This document shows, one piece after another, positions 27,452-36,083 of a stretch of 64,000 nucleotides of DNA (the stretch's first letter is position 1; the number at the start of each line of letters is the position of its first letter). The stretch comes from CAWAXW01 sp963786155 (GTDB taxonomy: Bacteria > Actinomycetota > CADDZG01 > WHSQ01), in contig CAWAXW010000006.1 of NCBI GenBank assembly GCA_963786155.1, positions 1,426,001-1,490,000 on the forward strand, written 5' to 3'. The position numbers were made by a program, and so were the translations under genes. The notes below the pieces were generated by a model that was given only the letters and a program-made list of their open reading frames with translations, was not told the DNA's origin and did no database searches.

Positions 27452-27724
27452 TTGAACAAGTCCGAACTGATCGATTCGATCGCTAAGGACAGCGGCGAGA
27501 GCAAGAGGGTTGTCTCCGGTGTTGTCGAGTCTTTCATCGATTCGGTACAGAAGCAGGTTAAGAAGGGCGAGAAGGTCACCATCCCAGGTTTCGGCACGTT
27601 CGAGCGGCGGCAGCGTTCGGCGCGCACCACGCGCAACCCGCGCACAGGTGAAGAGATCAAGGTGAAGGCTTCCAAGGTCCCCGCGTTCAAGCCGGGTGCA
27701 GGCTTCAAGGCGTACGTCAAGTAG
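27452..27724 (+). CDS. hup: HU-family nucleoid protein
   Basis: A 90-residue histone-like protein that bends and compacts DNA. LNKSELIDSIAKDSGESKRV, the GFGTFERRQRSARTTRNPRTGEE arm region (seen in parts) and VPAFKPGAGFKAYVK at the end are typical. It starts at TTG at 27452, seven bases after GGAGGAGG. It lacks the lysine-rich tail found on mycobacterial HU. A strong terminator follows. Confidence 0.96.
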   Translation: MNKSELIDSIAKDSGESKRVVSGVVESFIDSVQKQVKKGEKVTIPGFGTFERRQRSARTTRNPRTGEEIKVKASKVPAFKPGAGFKAYVK

Positions 27725-27745
27725 CACAAAGCATTCAACGTGACG

Positions 27746-27773
27746 AAAGCCCCGGGACCTCCCGGGGCTTTTT
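27746..27773 (+). terminator. Intrinsic terminator after hup
   Basis: A perfect 10-base stem (AAGCCCCGGG and its complement) with a four-base loop, followed by TTTTT. It ends the hup transcript. Confidence 0.9.
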
Positions 27774-27791
27774 GCATGTACGGCTCGCGGT

Positions 27792-27797
27792 TATCGT
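27792..27797 (+). promoter_or_regulatory. -10 box for a leaderless start of the gene at 27804
   Basis: TATCGT exactly six bases before the ATG. No Shine-Dalgarno sequence. One of at least six genes here with this arrangement. Confidence 0.5.
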
Positions 27798-27803
27798 GCC
27801 GCG

Positions 27804-28184
27804 ATGAAGCGTTCCATGGGGGGCGGTACCGCTCGAGGGCCGGTTGCCCCCACCCGGCAGCGACGAACCATCCGGTTCGTGCAGATCGTGCTCGTCCTCT
27901 TCGCCGCCGGGCTCCTGTTCTACGCCGGCTACAGCCGTGGATTCGCCCGTGGCTTCGACGACGCGCGCCGGGGAGGGGACATCAGCCCGCCACGGCAACC
28001 GTCGGTCGCCCAGACCCTGGTCTTGTCGGTCTTGGGGTTCGCCCTGCTGGGCGGCGCCTTCTATCTCGGCGGCCCGGGCGGGGTGAGGTTACCGACGCCG
28101 GCGCGCTTAGAGGAGTTGGCCGGACGAGCCGAGCGGGTAGCGATCGAGCGAGCAGAGGCCGCGGCGGCCGAACCGCACGACTAA
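27804..28184 (+). CDS. Small membrane protein, function unknown
   Basis: A 126-residue protein not recognised. It has a basic N-terminus, two hydrophobic helices (VQIVLVLFAAGLLFYAGYS and TLVLSVLGFALLGGAFYLGG) joined by a Gly/Arg-rich loop, and an acidic helical C-terminus. It stands alone behind the hup terminator and meets cofC tail to tail with a four-base overlap. The TATCGT box six bases before the ATG suggests a leaderless mRNA. Confidence 0.65.
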   Translation: MKRSMGGGTARGPVAPTRQRRTIRFVQIVLVLFAAGLLFYAGYSRGFARGFDDARRGGDISPPRQPSVAQTLVLSVLGFALLGGAFYLGGPGGVRLPTPARLEELAGRAERVAIERAEAAAAEPHD

Positions 28185-28822
28185 TCGTCCTCGGTCTTCC
28201 ACGTCCGTAACAGGTCGACCGCGCGCGAGCTGCCCGGCCGCGGTTTAGCCAGCAACGTCTCGACATCCTCGGGCGTGTCGATGTCCAGCGCGAGGCGCGG
28301 CAGATTGAGGATCGCGCAACGCACTCCGAGTCGCTCCGCCTCCGCCAGATGCGCGGCCAAGCTGCTCTTGCCGAATCGGGGAGGGGCGATCGTCGGGGGA
28401 CTCAGGTAGAGGCCGTTGGTCCCCCCATCTCCTTCCGCAGGGACGACGACCATGTCGGAGGTCGCGCCGGTGTCGACGAGGTCTTGCATATCGCCCTTCC
28501 AGGCAAGCGGGATGTCGCTTGGGATTACGGTCACCGAATCGACCTGAGCTACCGATAGTCGTTCGACCGCAACCGCCAGCGCGGCATTGAGTCCCGCGCC
28601 GGAGTCTTCGATGGAAGAGAACCCACGCGCTTCGGCCTCGGCTCGCACCTCATCGTCGTCGCTCACGAACCACCACTGCAGGAAATCGACGCTGTCGCAC
28701 AGGTCCAGGGCATCCTCGAACAAGGCTCGGGCAACGGCGCGCCTCTGCTCGTCCGAATAGGCCGGGGACAACCTGCTCTTGGCCTTGTCCAACCGCTTCA
28801 CCGGTACGAGCCCAGCTTCCAT
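28181..28822 (-). CDS. cofC: Phospholactate/PEP guanylyltransferase for coenzyme F420
   Basis: CofC (called FbiD in mycobacteria) activates phospholactate or phosphoenolpyruvate with GTP for F420 synthesis. The 213-residue protein begins MEAGLVPVKRLDKAKSRLSP, the family nucleotide-binding start. It continues with VTVIPSDIPL and GGTNGLYLSPPTIAPPRFGK, then LALDIDTPEDVETLL. ATG at 28822 is preferred over upstream starts for this reason, and a TACGCT box lies six bases before it. It is divergent to an F420-dependent enzyme gene 40 bases away. Other cof/fbi genes are not in the window. Confidence 0.9.
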   Translation of the reverse strand: MEAGLVPVKRLDKAKSRLSPAYSDEQRRAVARALFEDALDLCDSVDFLQWWFVSDDDEVRAEAEARGFSSIEDSGAGLNAALAVAVERLSVAQVDSVTVIPSDIPLAWKGDMQDLVDTGATSDMVVVPAEGDGGTNGLYLSPPTIAPPRFGKSSLAAHLAEAERLGVRCAILNLPRLALDIDTPEDVETLLAKPRPGSSRAVDLLRTWKTEDD

Positions 28823-28828
28823 ACCGGG

Positions 28829-28834
28829 AGCGTA
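28829..28834 (-). promoter_or_regulatory. -10 box for a leaderless cofC mRNA
   Basis: TACGCT on the minus strand, six bases before the cofC ATG. The same hexamer is the -10 of the 16S promoter. Confidence 0.5.
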
Positions 28835-28862
28835 GCCGTGCGAAGTTAAGGTACGGCCCGAC

Positions 28863-30026
28863 ATGGAGCCCGGTATGGAGAGCGATCGCAAGCACTGGAA
28901 GCATCTCTACGAGGAGATCGTCGCGACCGAGATCTGCTGCGGGTGCTCGGCGTGCATCGTGGCCTGTCCCCATAAGGTCCTCGAGCTGCGCGACTTCGAC
29001 CCCACTCAGACGGACGCCCGGTCGCCCTTCGACAACTGCTACCACGGAGAAGAGGGCTGCTCTCTATGCGCCATGGCCTGTCTCCGTCTAGGCCCCTCGC
29101 TGGACATCATCGAGGAGAAGCTGCTCGGGATCGGGCGCCGTCCGGAAGACCGGCCCGAGGGCACCTACCTTTCGAAAACTCTCGCGCGAGCCACCTATGC
29201 CCCCTTCCTGGACAAAGGGCAGGACGGGGGAGCCGTGACCGCGCTGCTCGCCTGGGGGTTGGACACCGGCGAGCTCGACGGGGCGGTGGTGGCCTCACCC
29301 TCCGAGGACGTCGCCTGGATGGACGAGCCGAAGCTCGTTCGCTCTACCGAGGAGCTCCTCGCGGCGGCCGGATCGCGTTACACCTACTGCGCGACACCTC
29401 TCGGCTTGAAGCAAGCAGCTGCTGCCAAGTGCAAGAGCGTCGCAGTCGTGGGCGTCTCATGTGAATCCACCGCTGTTCGTCAGCTTGCGGCAGAAGGCAT
29501 CAAGCGCTGGGTGCGGCCGGTCAAGTACGTGATCGGGCTGATGTGCACCGAGACCTTCGACTACGACGCCTTCATGGTCGGCAAGGTCGAGCAAGAGATG
29601 GGAATCCCGCTTGCCGACGTCACAAAGGTGAACGTCAAGGGCAAGGTCATCGTGACGCTGAATGACGAGCGCGACATCGAGATCCCCTTGAAGGAAGCCA
29701 GGCCATTCGCGAATCAGTGGTGCCATCACTGTCCCGACTTCGCCGCGGAGCACGCCGATCTGTCGTGTGGGGGCTTAGGGATGGAGGGATGGACCATGAT
29801 CTTGGCCCGCACGGCTGCAGGTCAGGACCTCCTCGATCGGGCGGTTGCCGCGAACGTGTTGGAGCTCCGGAACGCCGAAGAGGAACCCGACGCGCTGAAC
29901 GTTATGGATCGGCTCTCGCGCAAACAGCGAGAGCGGATCAAGCCGTTCGATCCGCACGCGGCCGCGCGCTGGCCTACCGAACAGGCGCTCGCAGCAGCGA
30001 GGGCGGAGGAGGGTCAGACCGTTTAG
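28863..30026 (+). CDS. FrhB-like F420-dependent iron-sulfur flavoprotein
   Basis: A protein of the coenzyme F420 hydrogenase/dehydrogenase beta-subunit family, which passes hydride between F420 and iron-sulfur or FAD partners. The 387 residues begin with a ferredoxin-like part: CCGCSACIVACP fits CxxCxxCxxxCP, and CSLCAMAC gives more ligands. FrhB N- and C-domains follow (GQDGGAVTALLAWGLDTGEL; VVGVSCESTAVRQL; QWCHHCPDFAAEHADLSCGG). ATG at 28875 is an alternative start. Its place next to cofC makes F420 the likely cofactor. The electron partner is not evident. Confidence 0.85.
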   Translation: MEPGMESDRKHWKHLYEEIVATEICCGCSACIVACPHKVLELRDFDPTQTDARSPFDNCYHGEEGCSLCAMACLRLGPSLDIIEEKLLGIGRRPEDRPEGTYLSKTLARATYAPFLDKGQDGGAVTALLAWGLDTGELDGAVVASPSEDVAWMDEPKLVRSTEELLAAAGSRYTYCATPLGLKQAAAAKCKSVAVVGVSCESTAVRQLAAEGIKRWVRPVKYVIGLMCTETFDYDAFMVGKVEQEMGIPLADVTKVNVKGKVIVTLNDERDIEIPLKEARPFANQWCHHCPDFAAEHADLSCGGLGMEGWTMILARTAAGQDLLDRAVAANVLELRNAEEEPDALNVMDRLSRKQRERIKPFDPHAAARWPTEQALAAARAEEGQTV

Positions 30027-30325
30027 TCGACGATCTCGAACTGCCGGACGAGCGGCGTCTGCTGGAAGAAGGGTCTGAAGTCCCGCATCACCACCTCGTA
30101 TTCCGAGGTCGCGACGGCGGCCTCGAGAGCGCTCACCGATTCCCAGTTCGAGATCACCGCCACGTCGATCAGGTCGCGGGAGTGTTCGTCGATCCCGATC
30201 TCCATCCGGATGTCGCGGCATCCGGCGAATCCTTCGAAGGCCGGCCTCACCTTCTCCCTGAACATCTGCTTGATGCTTTCCAGGTCGTCCGGTTCGACCG
30301 CGCTATCGAAAACCCGTGCGATCAC
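30023..30325 (-). CDS. ABM-like dimeric alpha/beta barrel protein
   Basis: A 100-residue protein resembling antibiotic-biosynthesis-monooxygenase/NIPSNAP-type small domains: VFDSAVEPDDLESIKQMF, then a strand-rich middle (DLIDVAVISNWESVSALEAA) and VVMRDFRPFF. Such proteins act as small oxygenases, heme-degrading enzymes or ligand-binding modules. No catalytic residue can be assigned. It meets the F420 gene tail to tail with four bases of overlap. Confidence 0.65.
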   Translation of the reverse strand: MIARVFDSAVEPDDLESIKQMFREKVRPAFEGFAGCRDIRMEIGIDEHSRDLIDVAVISNWESVSALEAAVATSEYEVVMRDFRPFFQQTPLVRQFEIVD

Positions 30326-30347
30326 GACCAGCCCTCCATCCTGTTCT

Positions 30348-31184
30348 TCATAGGTTCCACGCCCCTCGGTTGAACATCCCGGCCAACTGTGGATTCAGAG
30401 TGAGTGTTCGTTCGGCACGGTCGAAGTTCGCGGCAACGATCTCGCCAAGACTCGGATATCGCTGCACCACTCGAACTCGATCGGTCGAGATCTCGATGAC
30501 GTTGTAGGAGGGCCGCGTATACCCGCGCACTCGATGGCTCGAAGCCGTGCCCGAGTTGACAAGCAGCATCTCGCCGAGCTGCCACACGTTGGGCACGTGT
30601 TTGTGCCCACACAGAACGAGGTTGACGCGTAGCTCACTCAGCAGCGCCAGGACGTCCCCCGCGTCCCACACGATGTTCCTTTCCCTCCCCGTCCCCGGCA
30701 CGGAGACGAGGTGGTGATGGAGGACGAAGATCCTGTAGTCATCGGGCCACTCGTAGGCCTGCCGGATCCACTCGTACTTGGTGTGTCCCACCTCGCCCTC
30801 GGCCAGGTCGGGTTTGGAGCTGTTGACCGCAACCACGGTCGCGTATCTCGTCGGAGGTCCGCCGTCCTGAGTGCGGAAAGGAAGACGCACTACACGTTCC
30901 GATCGGCCGAATGCGTCTCGGAAGTGCAGGAAGCCGACGTTCTTCAGGTCGTGGTTCCCGGGAATGACGAGCATCTCGAGAGGGTGAAGCTTGTCGAGAT
31001 AGCGCTTCGCTTGCCGGAACTCAGGGGCGTAGCCCTCCGACGTGAGGTCCCCGGCAACCACGACGAGATCGGGGCGGAGGTCGAGGATCTCCTCGATCGC
31101 ATGTTCCATCAACTCGGCATCGAAGAGCGGATGGCCGCAGTGGATGTCGGAGATCTGCGCGAGCACCAGATGGTCGCCTTTCAC
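30348..31184 (-). CDS. Calcineurin-like metallophosphoesterase
   Basis: A 278-residue phosphoesterase with the full metal site: DIHCGH (DxH), GDLTSEG (GDx), PGNHDLKN (GNHD), HHHLVSVPG and GHKHVPN (GHxH). The substrate is not evident; relatives include cyclic-nucleotide and lipid-linked phosphodiesterases. GTG start at 31184 behind a TATCAT box nine bases upstream, shared back to back with the plsC promoter. No signal peptide, so cytoplasmic. Confidence 0.88.
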   Translation of the reverse strand: MKGDHLVLAQISDIHCGHPLFDAELMEHAIEEILDLRPDLVVVAGDLTSEGYAPEFRQAKRYLDKLHPLEMLVIPGNHDLKNVGFLHFRDAFGRSERVVRLPFRTQDGGPPTRYATVVAVNSSKPDLAEGEVGHTKYEWIRQAYEWPDDYRIFVLHHHLVSVPGTGRERNIVWDAGDVLALLSELRVNLVLCGHKHVPNVWQLGEMLLVNSGTASSHRVRGYTRPSYNVIEISTDRVRVVQRYPSLGEIVAANFDRAERTLTLNPQLAGMFNRGAWNL

Positions 31185-31193
31185 AAGGCGCGT

Positions 31194-31199
31194 ATGATA
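31194..31199. promoter_or_regulatory. Back-to-back -10 boxes between phosphoesterase and plsC
   Basis: TATGAT on the plus strand reads TATCAT on the minus strand, so one hexamer can serve as -10 for both divergent genes, which are only 16 bases apart. Confidence 0.4.
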
Positions 31200-31200
31200 G

Positions 31201-31926
31201 TTGCGCTCAGCGCGATGCGTTGAGCTGCCGCAGACAAGAGGGGGAGCTCTGGAGCCGACCTACTACGTGGCGAAGGCGATACTTTTTCCCTTCTGTGTGA
31301 CGTGGTTCAAGCGGCACGTGGAAGGTGTGCACTACATCCCCAAGACGGGTCCGGCGATCATCGCTTTCAATCACATCTCCTATTTGGATCCGATCATCGC
31401 CGCGTACGTAGTCAACGAGGCCGATCGTCGCCCCCGCTTCCTCGCCAAGGCCGAGCTCTTCGACGACAAGCGCATCGCATGGATCCTGCGCGGCGCGAAA
31501 CAGATCCCGGTGCATCGAGGAACCGCTAACGCTCCGATGGCACTCGATCAGGCTCTGGCCGCGCTCGACGCCGGGGAGACCCTTGTCGTGTTCCCGGAAG
31601 GGACGATCACGACCGACCCCGAGCTCCATCCGATGGAGGCGAAGTCTGGGCTCGCCCGGCTGGCGCTCAGGACGAATGCACCCGTCATACCGGGCGCGAT
31701 CTGGGGAACACAGAACATCTGGCCCAAGGGTTACGCGAAGCGGTGGCGGCCGCGCCAAGACGTGATGATGCGCTTGGGGCCGCCGATGGCGGTCTCCGGA
31801 GATCCCGACTCACCCGACGACTGGAAGCGTGTGGGCGCCGAGGTCATGGAGCGCATCGCCATGTTGCTCGCTGGGCTGCGCCCGATCATTGCAGACCGCC
31901 GGCGTCCTAAACGACCCGCCGCATGA
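31201..31926 (+). CDS. plsC: 1-acyl-sn-glycerol-3-phosphate acyltransferase family
   Basis: Adds the second acyl chain in phospholipid synthesis. The catalytic motif is NHISYLD (HxxxxD), followed by the glycerol-phosphate binding motif FPEGTITTDP. The length is about 225-241 residues depending on start. The TTG at 31201 opens the frame, but its first residues are not family-like. A CTG at 31249 behind AGAGGGGGAG gives LEPTYYVAKAILFPF, a more natural start. It overlaps gpsA by four bases; together they supply glycerol phosphate and acylate it. Confidence 0.88.
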   Translation: MRSARCVELPQTRGGALEPTYYVAKAILFPFCVTWFKRHVEGVHYIPKTGPAIIAFNHISYLDPIIAAYVVNEADRRPRFLAKAELFDDKRIAWILRGAKQIPVHRGTANAPMALDQALAALDAGETLVVFPEGTITTDPELHPMEAKSGLARLALRTNAPVIPGAIWGTQNIWPKGYAKRWRPRQDVMMRLGPPMAVSGDPDSPDDWKRVGAEVMERIAMLLAGLRPIIADRRRPKRPAA

Positions 31927-32960
31927 AGGTCGCCGTGATCGGCGCCGGGTCGTGGGGGACCGCGGTCGCATCACTTGTCTGCGCCAAGAAAGAGAGCGAG
32001 ACACTTCTCTGGGCTCGCCGATCAGAGCTCGCCGAAACGATCAACCTCTATCACGAGAACCCCGAATACCTCCCAGATCTGGAGTTGCCCGAAGAGCTGC
32101 GCGCGACGCACGAGATGGAAGAGGCCCTCGACGACGTCGACGTGGTCGTCATGGGCGTGCCTTCCCATGGCTTCAGGGCGGTCCTCAAAGACGTCGCCGC
32201 GATCGCCGGGACCGGTCCCGTCTATGTCTCTTTGACCAAGGGACTGGAGATCGACACCCGCAAGCGCATGTCCGAGGTGATGCGAGAGGAGATGCCCGAT
32301 CTCCCCGAGGGCAACATCGCCGTTCTCACCGGACCGAACCTGGCGAAGGAGGTTCTGAGAGGTTTTCCCGCCGCGTCGACCATCGCTTGCAGCGACGAAT
32401 CCACTGCTATGCGATTGCAGGACATCTTTTCGGCCGCCACGTTCCGCTGCTACGTGAACCAGGATGTCGCGGGGTGCGAGATAGGCGGGGCTTTCAAGAA
32501 CGTGCTGGCGATCGCTGCCGGCATGGCCGACGGCCTGGGGTTCGGCGACAACACCAAGGCGACTGTCATGACGCGCGGCCTGGCGGAGATGGCTCGTTTC
32601 TCCGTCAGCTTCGGAGCGGAGCCGCTGACCTTCCTGGGGCTTGCAGGCGTGGGAGATCTGGTTGCAACATGTGCAAGCCCTCAATCACGCAATCACTCGG
32701 TTGGGATCGAACTGGGCAAGGGCCGTCCGATCGACGACATCATCGGCTCGATGAACATGGTTGCCGAGGGGGTAAAAAGCTGCAAACCGATCTGGGAGCT
32801 CGGACACGAACGCGGCGTATGGATGCCCATCACGGAGAACGTCGTGAACATCTGCCACAACGGCTACTCCGCGGATGAAGTCGTGAAGGACCTGCTGTCG
32901 CGCGAGATCCGCGCCGAGTTCCACGGCCTCGACGATTTCTTGGTGCAGACGGACAACTAG
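31923..32960 (+). CDS. gpsA: Glycerol-3-phosphate dehydrogenase, NAD(P)+
   Basis: Makes sn-glycerol-3-phosphate for membrane lipids. The 345-residue protein has the Rossmann start VAVIGAGSWGTAVASLV, the catalytic Lys region GGAFKNVLAIAAGMADGLGFGDNTKA and GVGDLVATCAS. ATG start in an ATGA overlap with plsC. The stop meets the facing Cys/Met enzyme gene in a four-base overlap. Confidence 0.96.
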   Translation: MKVAVIGAGSWGTAVASLVCAKKESETLLWARRSELAETINLYHENPEYLPDLELPEELRATHEMEEALDDVDVVVMGVPSHGFRAVLKDVAAIAGTGPVYVSLTKGLEIDTRKRMSEVMREEMPDLPEGNIAVLTGPNLAKEVLRGFPAASTIACSDESTAMRLQDIFSAATFRCYVNQDVAGCEIGGAFKNVLAIAAGMADGLGFGDNTKATVMTRGLAEMARFSVSFGAEPLTFLGLAGVGDLVATCASPQSRNHSVGIELGKGRPIDDIIGSMNMVAEGVKSCKPIWELGHERGVWMPITENVVNICHNGYSADEVVKDLLSREIRAEFHGLDDFLVQTDN

Positions 32961-34177
32961 GAGCGTTCGAGCGCGCCCTCGATGTCGGCGATGAGGTCGC
33001 TCGCATCTTCCAGACCCACAGATAGCCTGCAGAACCCCTCCGATATCCCCGCAGCTTCGAGCTGCTCGGAGGAGAGTTGGGTGTGGGTCACGCTGGCTGC
33101 ATGAACGATCAGCGAGTGGGTCCCACCCAAGGAAGCTGCGGGCGCGATCAGCCGGAGCTCGTCCTGGAACCTCTGCGCCCGATCTCGGCCGCCTGCAACC
33201 TCGAAGGCCAGGGTGCCGCCACCTTGCCCTTTGAGCATCGAGTCACACAGCTCCTTCGACGGATCGCCGTCGAGCCCCGGGTAACTGACGCCGTCGATGT
33301 CGTCGCTTCCTGCCAAGAAGGATGCGAGGGAGTGGGCGGATTCGGATGAGCGAGCCACGCGAAGGGGCAGGGTCGAGATGCCGCGCAAGGCCAGCCACGC
33401 ATTGAACGGAGCCAACGTTGGTCCCAGCTCCCGGGCCAGCCCTGCGATCTTCTCGATGAGCCGCGGCTCCGCGCACACGATCCCGCCCATCAGATCGTGA
33501 TGCCCTCCCAGGAACTTCGTAGCCGAATGCACGACCACATCTGCGCCGAACTCGATCGGCCGGCACAAAGCCGGCGACGCAAAGGTGCTGTCCACCACGA
33601 GGGGGATCCCGGCCCCGTGCGCGATCGCCGACAGCCTCGCGAGATCGGCAACACGGATGCGCGGATTCCCTATCGTCTCGCAATAGAGAAGCACCGCGCC
33701 TTCGACAGCGCTAGCGATCCCGTCGTGATCCCAGACATCGAACGTGTCCGCCGTGATGCCATAGCGGGGGAGGAGGTTTGTGATCAACGAGTGGGTCCCC
33801 CCATACAGCTGACGCGCGGCGACTATGCGATCCCCTTGGGTCGTGAGCGCCAGAAGCGTTGTCGAGATAGCGGCCATCCCGGTAGCGAAGGCTTCCGCCG
33901 TCGCAGCTCCCTCGAGATCGGCGACGGCCGCTTCGAAACGATCGACGGTCCGGTTGGCCCAACGCGTATAGACGTAGCCCGCGCCAACCTTCTCCTGAGA
34001 GGCCTTAGCGAAGTCCTCCGCGTCCGAGAACGCGTACGTGGAAGCGAGCTCGATCTCGGGGACGATCGGAACGCCGGATTGCCTCGGAGGATCGGGTGGG
34101 TGAACGGCGCGGGTATTAAGGCCGCGGGCTGATTCGCCCGGGGAGGTGCCGGGTGTCAGAGATGCACCACCGGGCAT
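32957..34177 (-). CDS. Cys/Met metabolism PLP-dependent enzyme (cystathionine gamma-synthase/lyase type)
   Basis: A 406-residue enzyme of the trans-sulfuration family. The PLP lysine is in VVHSATKFLGGHHD; other marks are ASTYAFSDAEDF, YTRWANRTVDRFEAAVADLEG and ATGMAAISTTLLAL. Substrate type (gamma-synthase, gamma-lyase, sulfhydrylase or methionine gamma-lyase) cannot be fixed from sequence alone. The first about 25 residues are disordered. ATG at 34177 overlaps the stop of the Lrp-type gene upstream by 22 bases, so the two are probably co-transcribed. Confidence 0.88.
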   Translation of the reverse strand: MPGGASLTPGTSPGESARGLNTRAVHPPDPPRQSGVPIVPEIELASTYAFSDAEDFAKASQEKVGAGYVYTRWANRTVDRFEAAVADLEGAATAEAFATGMAAISTTLLALTTQGDRIVAARQLYGGTHSLITNLLPRYGITADTFDVWDHDGIASAVEGAVLLYCETIGNPRIRVADLARLSAIAHGAGIPLVVDSTFASPALCRPIEFGADVVVHSATKFLGGHHDLMGGIVCAEPRLIEKIAGLARELGPTLAPFNAWLALRGISTLPLRVARSSESAHSLASFLAGSDDIDGVSYPGLDGDPSKELCDSMLKGQGGGTLAFEVAGGRDRAQRFQDELRLIAPAASLGGTHSLIVHAASVTHTQLSSEQLEAAGISEGFCRLSVGLEDASDLIADIEGALERS

Positions 34178-34395
34178 GTGAGCGTCCTCGTGATCCCTTC
34201 GACCGATTGAATCTTGGCCACGACCAGCTTGCCGAGGTCGTCGACGTTGCCCGCGCTGGCGCGCACGATCACATCGTAGGGACCGGTGACATCCTCGGCG
34301 GCGTCGACCCCATCGATGTCGCGCACCTCCTTGGCCACCTGTGCTGCCTTACCAACTTCGGTCTGGATCAAGATGTAGGCCTGCACGTCAGCCAC
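34156..34395 (-). CDS. Stand-alone Lrp/AsnC ligand-binding (RAM) domain protein
   Basis: A 79-residue protein consisting only of the effector-binding RAM domain of Lrp/AsnC regulators: AYILIQTEVGKAAQVAKEV, then DIDGVDAAEDVTGPYDVIVR. No helix-turn-helix is present. Such domains bind amino acids as dimers or octamers and may sense the product of a neighbouring enzyme. AAGGAGGG lies upstream of the GTG start. It precedes and overlaps the Cys/Met enzyme gene. Confidence 0.88.
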   Translation of the reverse strand: MADVQAYILIQTEVGKAAQVAKEVRDIDGVDAAEDVTGPYDVIVRASAGNVDDLGKLVVAKIQSVEGITRTLTCPVVHL

Positions 34396-34511
34396 TAAAT
34401 CACCCTCCTTGGTGTGTCCCCTAGGGAGCGGGAAGTCTAGCAGGGGCCTAGACGACCACTCTGAAAAGATATGGTTTCCCTCAGCGGACCAGCAAGGAGA
34501 AACAAGTCGCC

Positions 34512-36080
34512 ATGCCCGAATCGCTCGGCATCAAAGCCGGACGGCTTCATAGGAATCTGAGCGCTCCTGAACTCATTGAGCGCGCCGTAACACTCGGCGA
34601 GGGACGGCTTGCCGACTCGGGGGTTCTGGTTACGAAGACGACGCCTCGTACGGGCCGGTCTCCAAAGGACAGGTTCGTGGTTTCTCATGGTGAATCGAAG
34701 GACAAGGTCGATTGGGGCCAGGTGAACCTGCCTTTCGAGCCGGATGCCTTCGATGCGTTGATGGATCGAGCGGTGGATCACCTCGAAGGTCGTGAGCTGT
34801 ACGTGGTCGACGGATATATCGGCGCCGACCCTCAACACAGCATCAAGCTCAGAGTGATCGCAGAGTTCGCGTGGCACGCGCTCTTCGCCCACCAACTGTT
34901 CCGAAGGCTTGATCCCCAGGAGCTCGAGGGCTTCGAACCCGAGTTCATAGTCGTGTCCGCGCCGAGCTTCGAAGCCGTGCCCGAGAGAGATGGAACGAAT
35001 TCCGAAGCCTTCGTCGGCCTCGACCTGGAGCGGAAGCGCATCCTGATCGTCGGCACCCACTACGCCGGCGAGATGAAGAAGTCGCTCTTCAGCGCCGGGA
35101 ACTACGTCTATCCGTCACGCAAGATCTTGCCCATGCACTGTTCCGCGAACGTCGGCGGTGATGGAGATGTCGCCCTCTTCTTCGGCCTGTCGGGGACCGG
35201 GAAGACGACGCTATCGGCCGATCCCGAGAGGCGGCTGATCGGCGACGACGAGCACGCTTGGTCGGATAACGGGGTGTTCAATTTCGAGGGCGGTTGCTAC
35301 GCGAAGTGCATCAAGCTGTCGCCCACCAAGGAGCCTCAGATCTGGAGCGCGCTTCGCTTCGGAGCCGTCGTTGAGAACGCGGTCATGGACGAGACAACGC
35401 GCGCTGTCGATTTCGACGACGATTCGATCACCGAGAACACCCGTGCCGCATATCCGCTGGACTTCATTCCCGATTTCGTCCCTGAGGGACGGGCCGGGCA
35501 TGCGGCCACGATCGTGTTCCTCACGGCCGATGCTTTCGGCGTTCTGCCGCCGATCGCAAAGCTCGATCCCGAGAGCGCGATGTATCACTTCCTCTCCGGG
35601 TTCACCGCCAAGTTGGCCGGCACCGAGGCCGGATTGGGAAGCGAACCGCAAGCGACCTTCTCGACCTGCTTCGGATCGCCCTTCCTCCCGCTACCTCCCG
35701 GCGTCTACGCCGGAATGTTGGGCGAGCGCATCGCAAAGCACGGCGCCCGTGTCTTCCTGGTGAACACCGGTTGGACCGGCGGGCCTTTCGGAGTCGGCAA
35801 GCGGATGGACATCGATCACACGAGAGCGATGGTCAAAGCTGCTTCGTCCGGCGAGCTCGATGATGTCGAGACCCGGGTGCATCCGATCTTCAACCTTGCC
35901 GTGCCGGTCTCTTGCCCGGGCATCCCACCCGAGGTTCTGGATCCCAAGTCGACTTGGGCCGACAAGGACGAGTACGACGAGCGCGCCCGGGAGCTCGCGC
36001 GGATGTTCGTCAAGAACTTCGAGCGCTTCGCCGATTCCGTTCCGCCTGAGGTCGCGCGAGCCGGCCCGGTCGCCGAATAG
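34512..36080 (+). CDS. pckA: Phosphoenolpyruvate carboxykinase (ATP)
   Basis: Converts oxaloacetate to phosphoenolpyruvate with ATP, the entry to gluconeogenesis. The 522-residue protein has the kinase P loop GLSGTGKTTLSADPERRLIGDDE, here seen as GLSGTGKTTLSADP, and the substrate region NVGGDGDVALFF. This is the ATP-type enzyme; many actinobacteria use the GTP type instead. AAGGAG lies upstream of the ATG. The 115 bases before it hold no recognised signal. Confidence 0.95.
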   Translation: MPESLGIKAGRLHRNLSAPELIERAVTLGEGRLADSGVLVTKTTPRTGRSPKDRFVVSHGESKDKVDWGQVNLPFEPDAFDALMDRAVDHLEGRELYVVDGYIGADPQHSIKLRVIAEFAWHALFAHQLFRRLDPQELEGFEPEFIVVSAPSFEAVPERDGTNSEAFVGLDLERKRILIVGTHYAGEMKKSLFSAGNYVYPSRKILPMHCSANVGGDGDVALFFGLSGTGKTTLSADPERRLIGDDEHAWSDNGVFNFEGGCYAKCIKLSPTKEPQIWSALRFGAVVENAVMDETTRAVDFDDDSITENTRAAYPLDFIPDFVPEGRAGHAATIVFLTADAFGVLPPIAKLDPESAMYHFLSGFTAKLAGTEAGLGSEPQATFSTCFGSPFLPLPPGVYAGMLGERIAKHGARVFLVNTGWTGGPFGVGKRMDIDHTRAMVKAASSGELDDVETRVHPIFNLAVPVSCPGIPPEVLDPKSTWADKDEYDERARELARMFVKNFERFADSVPPEVARAGPVAE

Positions 36081-36083
36081 TAG

